A stretch of DNA of 38,291 nucleotides from Phycisphaeraceae bacterium (GTDB lineage: Bacteria > Planctomycetota > Phycisphaerae > Phycisphaerales > UBA1924): positions 1 through 38,291 of the forward strand of contig BQJQ01000003.1 of the NCBI GenBank assembly GCA_021604785.1. The letters are read 5' to 3'. Made by a program: the position numbers and the translations under genes. Below the pieces are notes generated by a model. It made no database searches. It saw nothing but the letters and a program-made list of their open reading frames with translations, and had not been told where the DNA came from. How positions within the stretch are numbered: the first letter of the stretch is position 1; each line of letters opens with the position of its first letter. Shown here one piece after another: positions 18,340 to 26,364 of this stretch.

Positions 18340-19350
18340 TCACCAGATGAACACGAGCGCCGTCAGCACCGCGAGCAACCCGGCCCAGACGATCAACGCC
18401 CGCCGGCTTGCGCTGCGGGCCCGCTCGGCGTCCCACCACGTATTCGGGCGGATGCCCTGGAGCAGGAACACGCCCGTCGCGGCGAGGTTGATGCCCACGA
18501 CGTTGATCATGAGCATCTGGAACGCGCCGAACGCGGCTTTCCAGTCGCCCGAGCCGGCAAGCATGCCGCAGGCGGCGGTGGGGGGGAGCAGCGCGACGGC
18601 GACCATCACACCCACGAGGGTGGACGCCGCCCCGGTCGTCGCCGCGAGCGAGCCCGCGGCCCCCGCGGCCAGCGCGAGCGGGATGTCGTAAAAGTCAACG
18701 CTGGCACGGGCGGCGAACTCGGCGCTCTCGGAGTTCACGTTGGCGATCACGCCGACGATGGCGGACATCACCAGCGCGCTGCCGATCCCGACGCCGTTGG
18801 CGACCAGGCTCCGCTTGATGAGCTTGATGTCGCCGAGGGTGGTGCCGAGCGCCAGGGCCATGTTCGGCCCGAGCAGCGGGGCGATGACCATGGCGCCGAT
18901 GACGATCGCGGGCTGATCTTTCATCAGCCCGACGCACGCGACGACAGTGGAGAGGGCCGTCATGGTGACGAACAGGCGGGTGACCTTGCCGTCGTAGATG
19001 AGGTCTTCTTCGAGTTCCTCGCGCGAGACGCGACCGATCAGCGGCTTGAGCTTGTCGGGGTCGTCCTTGTCCTTCGGTTCGTCGTCGAGGTCCTCGGGCT
19101 CGGGCAGCTTGGGGTAGGTCGCCTCGGCGGCCTGGAGCGTGACGCGGAACCGCTCGGTGCCCTCGAACCGGTCCGAGAGCGCCTCGATCAGATCCTCGCA
19201 CTGGTCAGCGCGGGTGACGATGTTGGTGACCTGGTGATCCTCGCTGGTCTCGACGGTCCAGGACCGGTCCGAGTCGATGTCGCCGAGCGCCTCGGCCAGT
19301 TCGTCCTGCTTGCCGCGGGGGAGCACAACCTGGACGAGGCGGAGGGACAT
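18340..19350 (-). CDS. DUF389 (TIGR00341-type) membrane protein
   Basis: A 336-residue protein of unknown function. Residues 1-80 form a soluble ferredoxin-like domain (LRLVQVVLPRGKQDEL), followed by a highly charged acidic linker (about 85-108, Glu/Asp/Lys/Pro). About six hydrophobic segments then follow, containing the family signatures VIGAMVIAPLLGPNMALALG and TLVGVMVAVALLPPTAACG. Members are found widely in bacteria and archaea; transport has been guessed but not shown to my knowledge. It follows mqnC by 30 bases and may be co-transcribed, but it also has a TATCCT hexamer seven bases before its ATG and no Shine-Dalgarno, so a separate leaderless transcript is possible. Confidence 0.88.
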   Translation of the reverse strand: MSLRLVQVVLPRGKQDELAEALGDIDSDRSWTVETSEDHQVTNIVTRADQCEDLIEALSDRFEGTERFRVTLQAAEATYPKLPEPEDLDDEPKDKDDPDKLKPLIGRVSREELEEDLIYDGKVTRLFVTMTALSTVVACVGLMKDQPAIVIGAMVIAPLLGPNMALALGTTLGDIKLIKRSLVANGVGIGSALVMSAIVGVIANVNSESAEFAARASVDFYDIPLALAAGAAGSLAATTGAASTLVGVMVAVALLPPTAACGMLAGSGDWKAAFGAFQMLMINVVGINLAATGVFLLQGIRPNTWWDAERARSASRRALIVWAGLLAVLTALVFIW

Positions 19351-19357
19351 GGGCCTG

Positions 19358-19363
19358 AGGATA
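19358..19363 (-). promoter_or_regulatory. TATCCT -10-like element, leaderless start
   Basis: TATCCT on the minus strand, seven bases, then the ATG at 19350. It lies in the 30-bp gap after mqnC. No -35 recognised. Confidence 0.4.
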
Positions 19364-19380
19364 GCCGAGCCGTCGTCGCG

Positions 19381-20832
19381 CTAGTTTCCGGCGCTGACGG
19401 TCAGCTCGGCCTTGTGCTCCGCCTCGGCCTGCTTGTGCAAGCTCTTGGCGCGGTGCTGGGACCAGTCGGTCACGCGGAGGTCGGGCGAATCGTCGGCGGT
19501 GTGCATCCGCAGCACGTCGTACGTGTTGTCGCGTTGGGCGGGGGTGAATCCGCTCTCGCGGATGAGGCGGCAGAGCAGGGCTTCGTCGAGGCAGTACGTC
19601 GTGCCCGCGGCGGAGACCACGTTCTCCTCCATCATCACGCTGCCCATGTCGTTGGCGCCGAACATCAACGCGACCTGCCCGATGTGCGGGCCCATGGTCA
19701 CCCAGCTCGAGCCGATCGAGTAGATGTTGTCCAGGAAGAGGCGGCTGGTGGCTTGGGTGCGCAGGTAGCTCGTCGCGCCGGCGAGGCGGAGGCGGCGCCC
19801 GAACTCCGGGTGCAGGTCCTTGGTGCCCGAGCCGTCGAGCTTGGCGACGGCATCGCCTGGGAACGGTTCTCCATACTGCTCGACATCGCCCTCTGCCGGC
19901 CATTCGCGGCAGCGGCCCAGCGGGGTGTTGTCGGGCTGGAAGGGCCACGAAATGAAGCTCACATAGTGCCCGCCCGTGCTGGGCTTGGCGATGCTCGGGT
20001 CGTTGGCGACATCCACCGGCGCTTCGCCCGTGCCGAAGTCGCGCAGGGCCTTGTCCTGCCAGTCGCGGACGAGCTTCATGTGGTGGATGCGGTCGGCGTG
20101 CCCCTCGATGTGCCCGAACATCATCGTCGCGCTTGTGTACATGCCCAGCGAGTGGGCGACGTACATCGTCGTCAGCCACGCCTCGGCGTCGCACTTGCCG
20201 AGGCCGATCTTGCGGCGCACGGCGGGCGCGAAGATCTCGCCGCCGCCGCCGGGCAGCGAGTCGAGCCCGGCTTGTTGCAATCGCACCATCACCCAGCGGA
20301 GCTTCTCTTCGAGGTTCTTGCCGGGTGGGTTGAAGAAGTCGACGAACTCGATGAACTCGGGCGGGGAGAACCCGTGCACGTGCATGCCCGGGAAGCGTTC
20401 CTTGATGCCGTGCAGAAGCTGGATGTACCAGTCGAGCCCGAGCTCGGGGTTCATGCCGCCCTGCATGAGGATCTGGGTGCCGCCGATGTTGCGGAGCTGG
20501 GCGATCTTCTCGAAGAGTTGTTCGTACTCGAGCGTGTACGCGTCGTGGTCGGTCGCGTCGCGGCGGAAGGCGCAGAAGGTGCACTTGGCGGTGCAGACGT
20601 TGGTGTAGTTGATGTTGCGGTCGATGACGTAGGTGCGGAAGCGGTCGCCGTGGACCTGGCGGCATCGGGCGTCGGCCCAGCGGCCCAGTTCGAAGGTGGG
20701 GGTCTGCTCGAGGAGGGCGAGGGCCTGCTCGGGTGTGAGGCGGGCCTCGCCGCGGGCGACGGCGGCGAGCAGACCGGGGTCCGTCGCGTCCAGGTTCGCG
20801 TGCTCTGCGGGGGGTTGGTAGATCGTCTGCAT
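19381..20832 (-). CDS. mqnC: Dehypoxanthine futalosine cyclase (radical SAM)
   Basis: Radical-SAM enzyme of the futalosine route to menaquinone, cyclising dehypoxanthine futalosine. The iron-sulfur site is Cys80, Cys84 and Cys87 in DRNINYTNVC..KCTFCAF, the form typical of MqnC rather than MqnE (which usually has a DRNLNPTNxC version). Further signatures are QILMQGGMNPELGLDWY, LPGGGGEIFAPAVRRKI, TMMFGHIE and SFISWPFQPDNTPLG. At 483 residues it is about 100 longer than usual, with insertions around WDFGTG..AKPSTGG and after PLGRCREWP. ATG 20832 follows a promoter at 20885-20913 with a leader of about 45 nt and no clear Shine-Dalgarno. No other mqn gene is in the window. Confidence 0.88.
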   Translation of the reverse strand: MQTIYQPPAEHANLDATDPGLLAAVARGEARLTPEQALALLEQTPTFELGRWADARCRQVHGDRFRTYVIDRNINYTNVCTAKCTFCAFRRDATDHDAYTLEYEQLFEKIAQLRNIGGTQILMQGGMNPELGLDWYIQLLHGIKERFPGMHVHGFSPPEFIEFVDFFNPPGKNLEEKLRWVMVRLQQAGLDSLPGGGGEIFAPAVRRKIGLGKCDAEAWLTTMYVAHSLGMYTSATMMFGHIEGHADRIHHMKLVRDWQDKALRDFGTGEAPVDVANDPSIAKPSTGGHYVSFISWPFQPDNTPLGRCREWPAEGDVEQYGEPFPGDAVAKLDGSGTKDLHPEFGRRLRLAGATSYLRTQATSRLFLDNIYSIGSSWVTMGPHIGQVALMFGANDMGSVMMEENVVSAAGTTYCLDEALLCRLIRESGFTPAQRDNTYDVLRMHTADDSPDLRVTDWSQHRAKSLHKQAEAEHKAELTVSAGN

Positions 20833-20884
20833 CGGTGCTCGATTCGGTCGCACAGGGGCGGAGATTTCAATTTTCTCTGAAACA

Positions 20885-20913
20885 AGTATACCGCCCGGCG
20901 CGCCCCGTGTCCC
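20885..20913 (-). promoter_or_regulatory. Sigma-70-type promoter of mqnC
   Basis: Minus-strand GGGACA (20913-20908), exactly 17 bases, then TATACT (20890-20885). TATACT matches the -10 consensus at five of six positions; the -35 matches at four. It is the best -10 in the window. The predicted start is near 20878. Confidence 0.65.
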
Positions 20914-20979
20914 AGCTTCCGAGCCCGCAGGGGGCAAGGATCCGCCCTCAGCGGACCCCCGAACCCCTCGGAGACGACG

Positions 20980-21822
20980 ATGCGGATCGCCCTGGTCAAT
21001 TGCGACCCCCTGACCGAGCCGGACATCGACGAGGCCCCCCTGCTCGGGGCCCTCCGCGAGGCGGGGCACGATGCCCGCACGCCCGCGTGGAACGACCCGG
21101 AGGCCGACCCGGGGGCGTTCGATGTCGCGGTGCTTCGCGCGACGTGGGACTACCACGATCAGCCGGACGCGTTCGTCGCGTGGTGCGAGCGGGCGGCGGG
21201 GGTGACGCGCCTGCTCAACGCGCCTGATGTCGTTCGCTGGAACATCCACAAGGGGTACCTGCTCGAGCTCGGGCGGGCGGGCGTGCCGATCGTGCCGACC
21301 GAGCTGGTCGAGCGCGGCGACGCGCGCACGCTGGGCGATGTCCTCGCGCGGTGCGGGTGGGATGACGCGGTGATCAAGCCGGCGGTCGGGGCGGGGTCCG
21401 CCGGGGCGATGCGCGTGCACGCGGGCGATCCCGCTGCGGGAGAAGCGCACTGGCGCACGTGGCTCGCGGGGCGCGACATGCTCGTGCAGCCGTTCCTCAA
21501 GCGCGTCGAGCACGGCGGCGAGCGGGCGCTCGTCTGGATCGACGGCGAGCTCACGCATGCCATCGAGAAGGCGCCGCGATTCCACGACGGCGAGGAGTCC
21601 GTCAAGGCCCGCGATGCGATCTCGTCCGAGGAGCGCACGTTGGCGGCCATGTCACTCGGTGCCGCGCCCAAGGGACTGCTCTACGCGCGGGTCGATGTCA
21701 TGGAGCTCGACGACGGATCGCTCGCGCTGAGCGAGCTGGAGTTGATCGAGCCGTCGCTGTTCTTCCCGTACTCGGGGGAGGCCGTGCGGCGCATGGTGGC
21801 GGCGATCGGGCGGGTGGTCTAG
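20980..21822 (+). CDS. ATP-grasp ligase, glutathione synthetase/DcsG-like
   Basis: A 280-residue ATP-grasp protein. The N-terminal pre-ATP-grasp part has RIALVNCD and VAVLRATWDYH; residues about 75-90 read RLLNAPDVVRWNIHKGYL, then VIKPAVGAGSAG (ATP-binding strand and glycine loop), MLVQPFL, and the Mg-binding LSELELIEPSLF at the end. This arrangement is that of the family containing cycloserine synthetase DcsG and other glutathione-synthetase-fold enzymes, which join a carboxylate to an amine or close a ring using ATP. The substrate is unknown and no biosynthetic partners are near. GGAG lies eight bases before the ATG. A small hairpin (20941-20955) precedes it in the region divergent from mqnC. 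Confidence 0.85.
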   Translation: MRIALVNCDPLTEPDIDEAPLLGALREAGHDARTPAWNDPEADPGAFDVAVLRATWDYHDQPDAFVAWCERAAGVTRLLNAPDVVRWNIHKGYLLELGRAGVPIVPTELVERGDARTLGDVLARCGWDDAVIKPAVGAGSAGAMRVHAGDPAAGEAHWRTWLAGRDMLVQPFLKRVEHGGERALVWIDGELTHAIEKAPRFHDGEESVKARDAISSEERTLAAMSLGAAPKGLLYARVDVMELDDGSLALSELELIEPSLFFPYSGEAVRRMVAAIGRVV

Positions 21823-21831
21823 CCGACCCCC

Positions 21832-22818
21832 CTACCCGCGAGGGTGGCAGCGTTTGACCGTGTTTCGCAGGTCCGTCCTATCCACGTGCGTGTAGATCTG
21901 CGTGGTCGAGAGGTCGGCGTGCCCGAGCAAATCCTGCACGACGCGGAGGTCCGCGCCGCCGGCGAGCAGGTGCGTCGCGAACGAGTGACGCAGCGTGTGC
22001 GGGTGGACGTTGATGAGCCCCGCGGTCTTCGCGTGCTTCTTGACGAGCTGCCAGACGCGGACGCGGTCGATCGGGCGGCCGGTGCGGGTGAGAAAAACGC
22101 GTCCCTTGTCGCGCCGTTCGAGCGCGCGCTCGGCGGTGATAAGGACCGGGCGGCATTCGCGGAGGTAGGTGTCCAGCGCGTCCGCCGCGGGTACGCCCAG
22201 AGGGACGACGCGCACGCGACCCCCCTTCCCTTCCACGCGGAGCTCGCGGGCGTCGAGGTTGACGCCGCCCATCGCGATGGCGCCGACTTCCGAGGCTCGC
22301 AGGCCCGAGGCGTACATCAGCTCGAGGATCGACCTGTCGCGCACCCAGAGCGGCACCGTGCCGGGCTTGGCTTTGGGCGGCGGCGCGGGGGCTTCGACGA
22401 GTGCCCGCATCTGCGCGCGCGAGAGCACGTCGGGCAGGCGCTTCCAGCGTGCGGGCTGGTCGAGGTGCGTCGCCGGGTCGGTCTCGGCGCGACCCGTCGC
22501 GTACATCCAGCGCGAGAGCACCTTGATGGTCGCGATGTGGCGTGCGACGGTAGCGGGGGCGTGCTCGCGCTCGCGCGAGAGGTGCTGGATGTGGCGGATG
22601 AGATCCTGCGGCTGGACGCTGGCCGGGTCGGTGATGCCGGATCCGGAGAGGTCGGAGAAGAGGTCGCGGGTGTCGCGTTGGTACGCCTCGACCGACGCGG
22701 GACGCAGCCCGCACTCGACGCGGAGGTACGCGAGGAATGCTCGGAGCACGTCGCCCATCGCGACCGGCAGCTCGGGCTTGGGCTCGCGTCGGGGCGTGGT
22801 TCGGGGGGCTGTGGTCAC
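21832..22818 (-). CDS. Tyrosine recombinase, XerC/XerD type
   Basis: A 328-residue site-specific recombinase. The N-terminal SAM-like core-binding domain covers about 20-110. The catalytic set is visible: Arg in SGLRASEVGAI, Lys in VEGKGGRVRVVPL, HTLRHSFATHLLAGG (His and Arg), His in LLGHADLSTTQIYTHV and the nucleophile Tyr in the same segment. The length and the simple N-terminal domain match chromosomal Xer proteins that resolve dimers at dif, not phage integrases with an arm-binding domain. No att or dif site was identified. The GTG start at 22818 has only a weak Shine-Dalgarno; ATG 22758 is an alternative that would drop a 20-residue basic tail. It converges on the ATP-grasp gene. Confidence 0.9.
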   Translation of the reverse strand: MTTAPRTTPRREPKPELPVAMGDVLRAFLAYLRVECGLRPASVEAYQRDTRDLFSDLSGSGITDPASVQPQDLIRHIQHLSREREHAPATVARHIATIKVLSRWMYATGRAETDPATHLDQPARWKRLPDVLSRAQMRALVEAPAPPPKAKPGTVPLWVRDRSILELMYASGLRASEVGAIAMGGVNLDARELRVEGKGGRVRVVPLGVPAADALDTYLRECRPVLITAERALERRDKGRVFLTRTGRPIDRVRVWQLVKKHAKTAGLINVHPHTLRHSFATHLLAGGADLRVVQDLLGHADLSTTQIYTHVDRTDLRNTVKRCHPRG

Positions 22819-22855
22819 GTGTTCTCAATCGGCGAGCGTGGCGCCGCGGCGTGGC

Positions 22856-22891
22856 AAAAAAAGAAGACCCCGGCCGTGGGAGCCGGGGTCT
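22856..22891 (-). terminator. Intrinsic terminator of flagellin 1
   Basis: Perfect 10-bp stem (22865-22874 with 22882-22891), seven-base loop, then TTCTTTTTTT on the minus strand. It begins 35 bases after the flagellin stop and separates flagellin 1 from xerC/D. Confidence 0.92.
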
Positions 22892-22926
22892 CGAAGGATT
22901 CCCATGATCAGGAGCCTGAGCTGGTC

Positions 22927-24477
22927 TTACCCGAGGAGGGCGAGGACCTGCTGCGGCTGCTGGTTCGCCAGGCTCAAGACGTTGGTCGAGGCCTGAACAA
23001 GGATCTGGTTCCGCGTCAGGTTGGCGGTCTCCTGAGCGAAGTCGGTATCACGGATGGCACTCTCGGCAGCCGCGGTGTTCTCGACGGTGACGCCGAGGGC
23101 ACGTGTGGTCGAGCCGATCACGTTCTTCTGGAACGAGCCGAGACGACCGCGGGTGGTCGAGACCTGCTTGATCGCCTGGTCGACGATCTTCTGGGCCGAG
23201 GTCAGGTCCGGGTCTGCACCGTCGACGGCGAACTCCTTGCCGCGACCGAGCTCGTCGAGGAACCCGAGGTCGGAGCGTCCGAGCTTGCGGGTCGCGACGT
23301 CCTGGAGACCGATGGCGACCTTGCCGCCGATGGTCACGTCCGAGGAGAGCTGGAAGTCGGCACCGCCACCGGTGATGGTGAACGCGGAGACCTGGCCCAG
23401 GGACTGGGAGGTGGCATCGGCGAGGGTGAACTGGACGTCGAGGAAGTCGGTGTTGATCGACAGTTCCTTGCCGTCGCCGGTCGCCTTGACGCCGTTGATC
23501 GTGCCGTCGATGTCCTGGCCATCGTCACGGACGGGGTTGGACGCGTTGGCGAAGGTGGAAGCGACCGACCCCTGAGCGTCGGCGAAGTTGGTGGCCTCGA
23601 GCTGGTAGACGCCCAAGGCACCCGCGGCACCGCCCGAACCGTCCGTCAGGTCGCCCTCGGTGACCTTGACCGAGACGTACTCGTCCGAGCCGAAGTTCGA
23701 GGAGGACAGCGTGATGCCGTAGCCCGAGACGGAGGCGACGACGCCGGTGTCTTCGGTGAAGGCGTTGACGGCGGCGGCGATCTGGGTCAGCGTCTGGGTC
23801 GAGGCGAAGCTGAGCTCACGCGAGCCGAGGGAGCCGACGATCTCGATCGAGAACGCGGACTCGCCCGAGCCGAGGTTGAGGTCGATCGTGCCCGCACCGC
23901 CCGAGGCGCTGGCCCCGAGGTTGAGGAACAGACCGGCCTTCTGAGCCGACTGGGTGACGGTCGCGTCGACCGACTGGCTTGCGCCGTCGAACTTGGCACC
24001 GTTGATCTGGAAGTCGGTGACCGTGGAGGCCACGCCGGTGACCTGGTAGTCGAAGGTGCCGTTGAGGAGCTTCTTGCCCTGGAACGACGTGGAGTTCGAC
24101 AGGCGGTCGATGGTCTGGAGGATCGAATCAACCTGGAGCTGGTTCGCTTCCTTCTCTTCATCCGAGAGGCCGGCGCCGTTGGCGGACTGCGTGAGCAGGC
24201 CCTGCAGCTCGGTCAGCATGGAGCTGATTTCCTGCAGGCCGCCTTCGGCAATGTTGATGACCTGGTCGGCACGCTCGGAGTTGCCGATTGCCGAGTTGAG
24301 CGCGGCGAGCTCGGAGCGGAGGTTCTCGCTGGCGATCAGGCCGGCGGGGTCGTCCTTACCACGGCTGATCTGCAGACCCGTGGAGAGGCGCTCGAGCGCG
24401 GTGCCGAGCTTGAAGTTGTTCTGACCCAGCACGCGCTGGGCCGTCAGGGAGGGGATGTTCGTGTTGATGCGACTCAT
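22927..24477 (-). CDS. Flagellin 1
   Basis: A 516-residue filament subunit. The N-terminal D0/D1 helices (about 1-140) begin MSRINTNIPSLTAQRVL and contain LERLSTGLQISRGKDDPAGL; the C-terminal helices (about 430-516) contain RGRLGSFQKNV and end in NVLSLANQQPQQVLALLG. The central region is beta-rich with a flagellin-IN-like segment (RELSFASTQTLTQIAAAVNAF) and a TGGGADFQLSSDV motif shared with flagellin 2. Export is by the flagellar type III system, so no signal peptide is expected. It has its own leader, putative sigma-28 promoter and terminator. AAGGA eight bases before the ATG lies in a hairpin loop (see the leader entry). CsrA control is inferred. Confidence 0.96.
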   Translation of the reverse strand: MSRINTNIPSLTAQRVLGQNNFKLGTALERLSTGLQISRGKDDPAGLIASENLRSELAALNSAIGNSERADQVINIAEGGLQEISSMLTELQGLLTQSANGAGLSDEEKEANQLQVDSILQTIDRLSNSTSFQGKKLLNGTFDYQVTGVASTVTDFQINGAKFDGASQSVDATVTQSAQKAGLFLNLGASASGGAGTIDLNLGSGESAFSIEIVGSLGSRELSFASTQTLTQIAAAVNAFTEDTGVVASVSGYGITLSSSNFGSDEYVSVKVTEGDLTDGSGGAAGALGVYQLEATNFADAQGSVASTFANASNPVRDDGQDIDGTINGVKATGDGKELSINTDFLDVQFTLADATSQSLGQVSAFTITGGGADFQLSSDVTIGGKVAIGLQDVATRKLGRSDLGFLDELGRGKEFAVDGADPDLTSAQKIVDQAIKQVSTTRGRLGSFQKNVIGSTTRALGVTVENTAAAESAIRDTDFAQETANLTRNQILVQASTNVLSLANQQPQQVLALLG

Positions 24478-24641
24478 GGGGGAGATCCTTCTCAAACAAC
24501 GTCGGAGTGCGGCCCAAAGCCCGCAACTTGGTGTGCGTCAACCCGGTCGCCCACGCTAACCGGGTCGCTCGCCCCTCCGGGGCTGGGTCGGCCCCCGAAT
24601 CCGTTCGGGAAAGACCGCATGCGTGCAGTCCTGGGCACGCC
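24478..24641 (-). promoter_or_regulatory. Flagellin 1 mRNA leader with four GGA-loop hairpins
   Basis: From a putative start near 24641 to the ATG there are exactly four GGA triplets on the transcribed strand, all in hairpin loops. They are: 24639-24622, CGTGC/GCACG with AGGA in an eight-base loop; 24609-24594, CCCGAA/TTCGGG with loop CGGA; 24583-24571, GCCCC/GGGGC with loop GGA; and 24493-24482, GAGA/TCTC with loop AGGA, which is also the Shine-Dalgarno. A further hairpin without GGA (ACCCGGT/ACCGGGT, arms 24565-24559 and 24547-24541) stands between the third and fourth. CsrA binds ANGGA or AGGA in short hairpin loops. This 164-bp stretch holds no gene. Stems were paired by eye; no folding energy was calculated. 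Confidence 0.55.
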
Positions 24642-24647
24642 GCAACT

Positions 24648-24675
24648 GAATCGGCGCCGCCGACTTGGGGGTTGA
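24648..24675 (-). promoter_or_regulatory. Putative sigma-28 promoter of flagellin 1
   Basis: Minus-strand GCCGATTC (24655-24648) resembles the sigma-28 -10 consensus GCCGATAA at six of eight positions, with TCAA (24675-24672) 16 bases upstream against the TAAA-N15 consensus. The predicted start near 24641 opens the GGA-hairpin leader. The spacing is one base off, so this is tentative. Confidence 0.4.
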
Positions 24676-24739
24676 GGCGAGCGTGCCCGATTTGTGCGGT
24701 TTTTCATCCCCGCCCCGGTGTGATGGGTCCTGGGCGCAG

Positions 24740-24772
24740 AAAAACGCCCGCGGGGATGGTCCCCGCGGGCGT
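24740..24772 (-). terminator. Intrinsic terminator of flagellin 2
   Basis: Perfect 13-bp stem (24744-24756 with 24760-24772) with a three-base loop, followed by five T on the minus strand, 31 bases past the flagellin 2 stop. The strength of the stem suggests the csrA-side transcript ends here and flagellin 1 is transcribed separately. Confidence 0.92.
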
Positions 24773-24803
24773 AGAAACTGCTTCGTGTTGCGCTTTTCGG
24801 ACG

Positions 24804-26363
24804 TTACCCGAGCAGCTGGAGCACGGACTGGGCCTGCTGGTTTGCCAGCGAGAGCACCGAGGTGCCCGAGCTCTGAAGGATCTGAGCCCGTGTGAGCTGG
24901 CTGGTCTCCGCCGCGAAGTCGGCGTCGCGGATCAGGCTGCGGCTCGAGGTGAGGTTCTCGAACTGCGTTTGCAGGCTCCGCTGGGTGGTGCCGAGGACGT
25001 TGCGTTCGAACGCGCCCATTCGCCCGCGGAGGATGGAGACCTCGTCGATCGCGGTGTCCAGGATCGCCTGGGCGTCGGTGAAGTCGCCGCGGCGGACGGA
25101 CTCTTCGATCGAGTTGGTCTTGCCCTTTTCGAGGCTTGAGATGGTCTGCACGGACCCGTTGACGAGGGTGCCCCCGAGCAGCGAGGCGGCGACGGACTGG
25201 ATGCCGAAGCTGACCTGCTGCTGGGCGGTGATATCGGGCCCGATCTGGAAGTTGGACCCGCCGCCGGTGACATAGAAGGTATCCGTGCCCAGCGAGGGGT
25301 CGGTCGCGAAGGACTCGTCGATGAGCAACTCGAGCCCCAGCGATGGGGAGTTGATCGAGATCTCGAGCCCGCGCCCGGTCGAGAGCGAGCCGTTGATGAG
25401 GGCGGAGATGTCTCGCCCTTCGTCGCGGGTGGCGGTGACGAGGTTGGGGCCGGCGAAGGAGAAGGTGCCGTCGAGCGCGGGGAAGTCCGCGTTGGCGTTG
25501 AACTTGAAGGCGCTGAAGCCGTCGTCAGCCGGGTCGGTCGGCCCGTCTACGCGTTCGACGGAGACGAACTCGTCCGCGCCGTAGCTGGCCGAGCGGATGA
25601 CTAGGCCGACCGAGGAATCAGTCGGGTCGATCAGTGAGGCCTCGACGCCGGTGAGCGAGGTGAGCTGGTTGATGCCCGCGATCATCTGGCTGAAGGACTG
25701 ACCGGAGGCGAACGAGAGCTCCCGGACACCCTCGGACCCCTGGATCCGCAGCGTGAGCGCTGAGTTGATGACGCCGGCGGTGGAGATGTTCGCGTTGCCG
25801 TTGACGAACAGCGAGCCCTTCTGGGCCGAGTCCACGACGTCCACGTCCACCTGCAGCGAGCTCTGCCCGACGAAGCTGGCGTTGAAGACCTGGGCCTTCA
25901 CGATCGTCGAGCTTGTGACGCCCGAGAGGGTGAAGTCGAGCGAGCCATCGAGGAGCTTGAGCCCGCCGAAGGTGGCGGTGTTCGAGATCCGGGTGATGGA
26001 CTGGATCGCCGAGTCGATCTGCAGCTGGTTGGCGGCGCGTTCCTCGGGGGAGTTGCCGCCGGTGTTGGCCGCCTCGACCATGAGCGCCTTGACCGAGTTG
26101 AGCAGCTCATTGATCTCGGCGAGCGACGACTCGGTCGTGGCGATCATCGAGCTTGCCCGCTCGGTGTTCTGGATCGCCTGATCGATGCCGTTGAGATCGG
26201 TGGCGATCCGCTCGGAGATAATGAGCCCGGCGGGGTCGTCCTTGCCTCGGTTGATCCGGAGCCCGGTCGAGAGGCGCTCCAGGCGCAGCTCGAGCTCGGA
26301 GTTGTTCCGGTTCAGGTTGGTTTGGGCGATGACGCTGGGTACATTCGTATTGATGCGAGCCAT
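24804..26363 (-). CDS. Flagellin 2
   Basis: A 519-residue filament subunit with the same plan as flagellin 1. The N-terminal helices start MARINTNVPSVIAQTNL and include LERLSTGLRINRGKDDPAGL; the C-terminal helices include RGRMGAFERNVLGTTQRSL and end LSLANQQAQSVLQLLG. The middle part carries RELSFASGQSFSQMIAGINQ and TGGGSNFQIGPDI, matching equivalent motifs in flagellin 1, but the rest is clearly divergent, so the pair is an old duplication. The ATG is preceded by GGAGG, enclosed in a CsrA-type hairpin. It follows csrA by 87 bases; no promoter was seen in that gap, so it may be on the fliW-csrA transcript. A strong terminator follows it. Confidence 0.96.
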   Translation of the reverse strand: MARINTNVPSVIAQTNLNRNNSELELRLERLSTGLRINRGKDDPAGLIISERIATDLNGIDQAIQNTERASSMIATTESSLAEINELLNSVKALMVEAANTGGNSPEERAANQLQIDSAIQSITRISNTATFGGLKLLDGSLDFTLSGVTSSTIVKAQVFNASFVGQSSLQVDVDVVDSAQKGSLFVNGNANISTAGVINSALTLRIQGSEGVRELSFASGQSFSQMIAGINQLTSLTGVEASLIDPTDSSVGLVIRSASYGADEFVSVERVDGPTDPADDGFSAFKFNANADFPALDGTFSFAGPNLVTATRDEGRDISALINGSLSTGRGLEISINSPSLGLELLIDESFATDPSLGTDTFYVTGGGSNFQIGPDITAQQQVSFGIQSVAASLLGGTLVNGSVQTISSLEKGKTNSIEESVRRGDFTDAQAILDTAIDEVSILRGRMGAFERNVLGTTQRSLQTQFENLTSSRSLIRDADFAAETSQLTRAQILQSSGTSVLSLANQQAQSVLQLLG

Positions 26364-26364
26364 T

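Noticed and set aside
21832-22818. Tyrosine recombinase as integrase of a mobile element
   Set aside because: Length and domain layout fit chromosomal XerC/D, and no att repeats, tRNA gene or phage genes are near.
24541-24565. ACCCGGT/ACCGGGT hairpin as a terminator between flagellins
   Set aside because: No T run follows and a strong terminator already lies at 24740; it is treated as part of the leader.
18328-24675. Very long open frames opposite mqnC, DUF389, xerC/D and flagellin 1 (over 800 codons)
   Set aside because: They lie antisense to well-recognised genes, are low-complexity in composition, and arise from the lack of AT-rich stop codons in GC-rich DNA.
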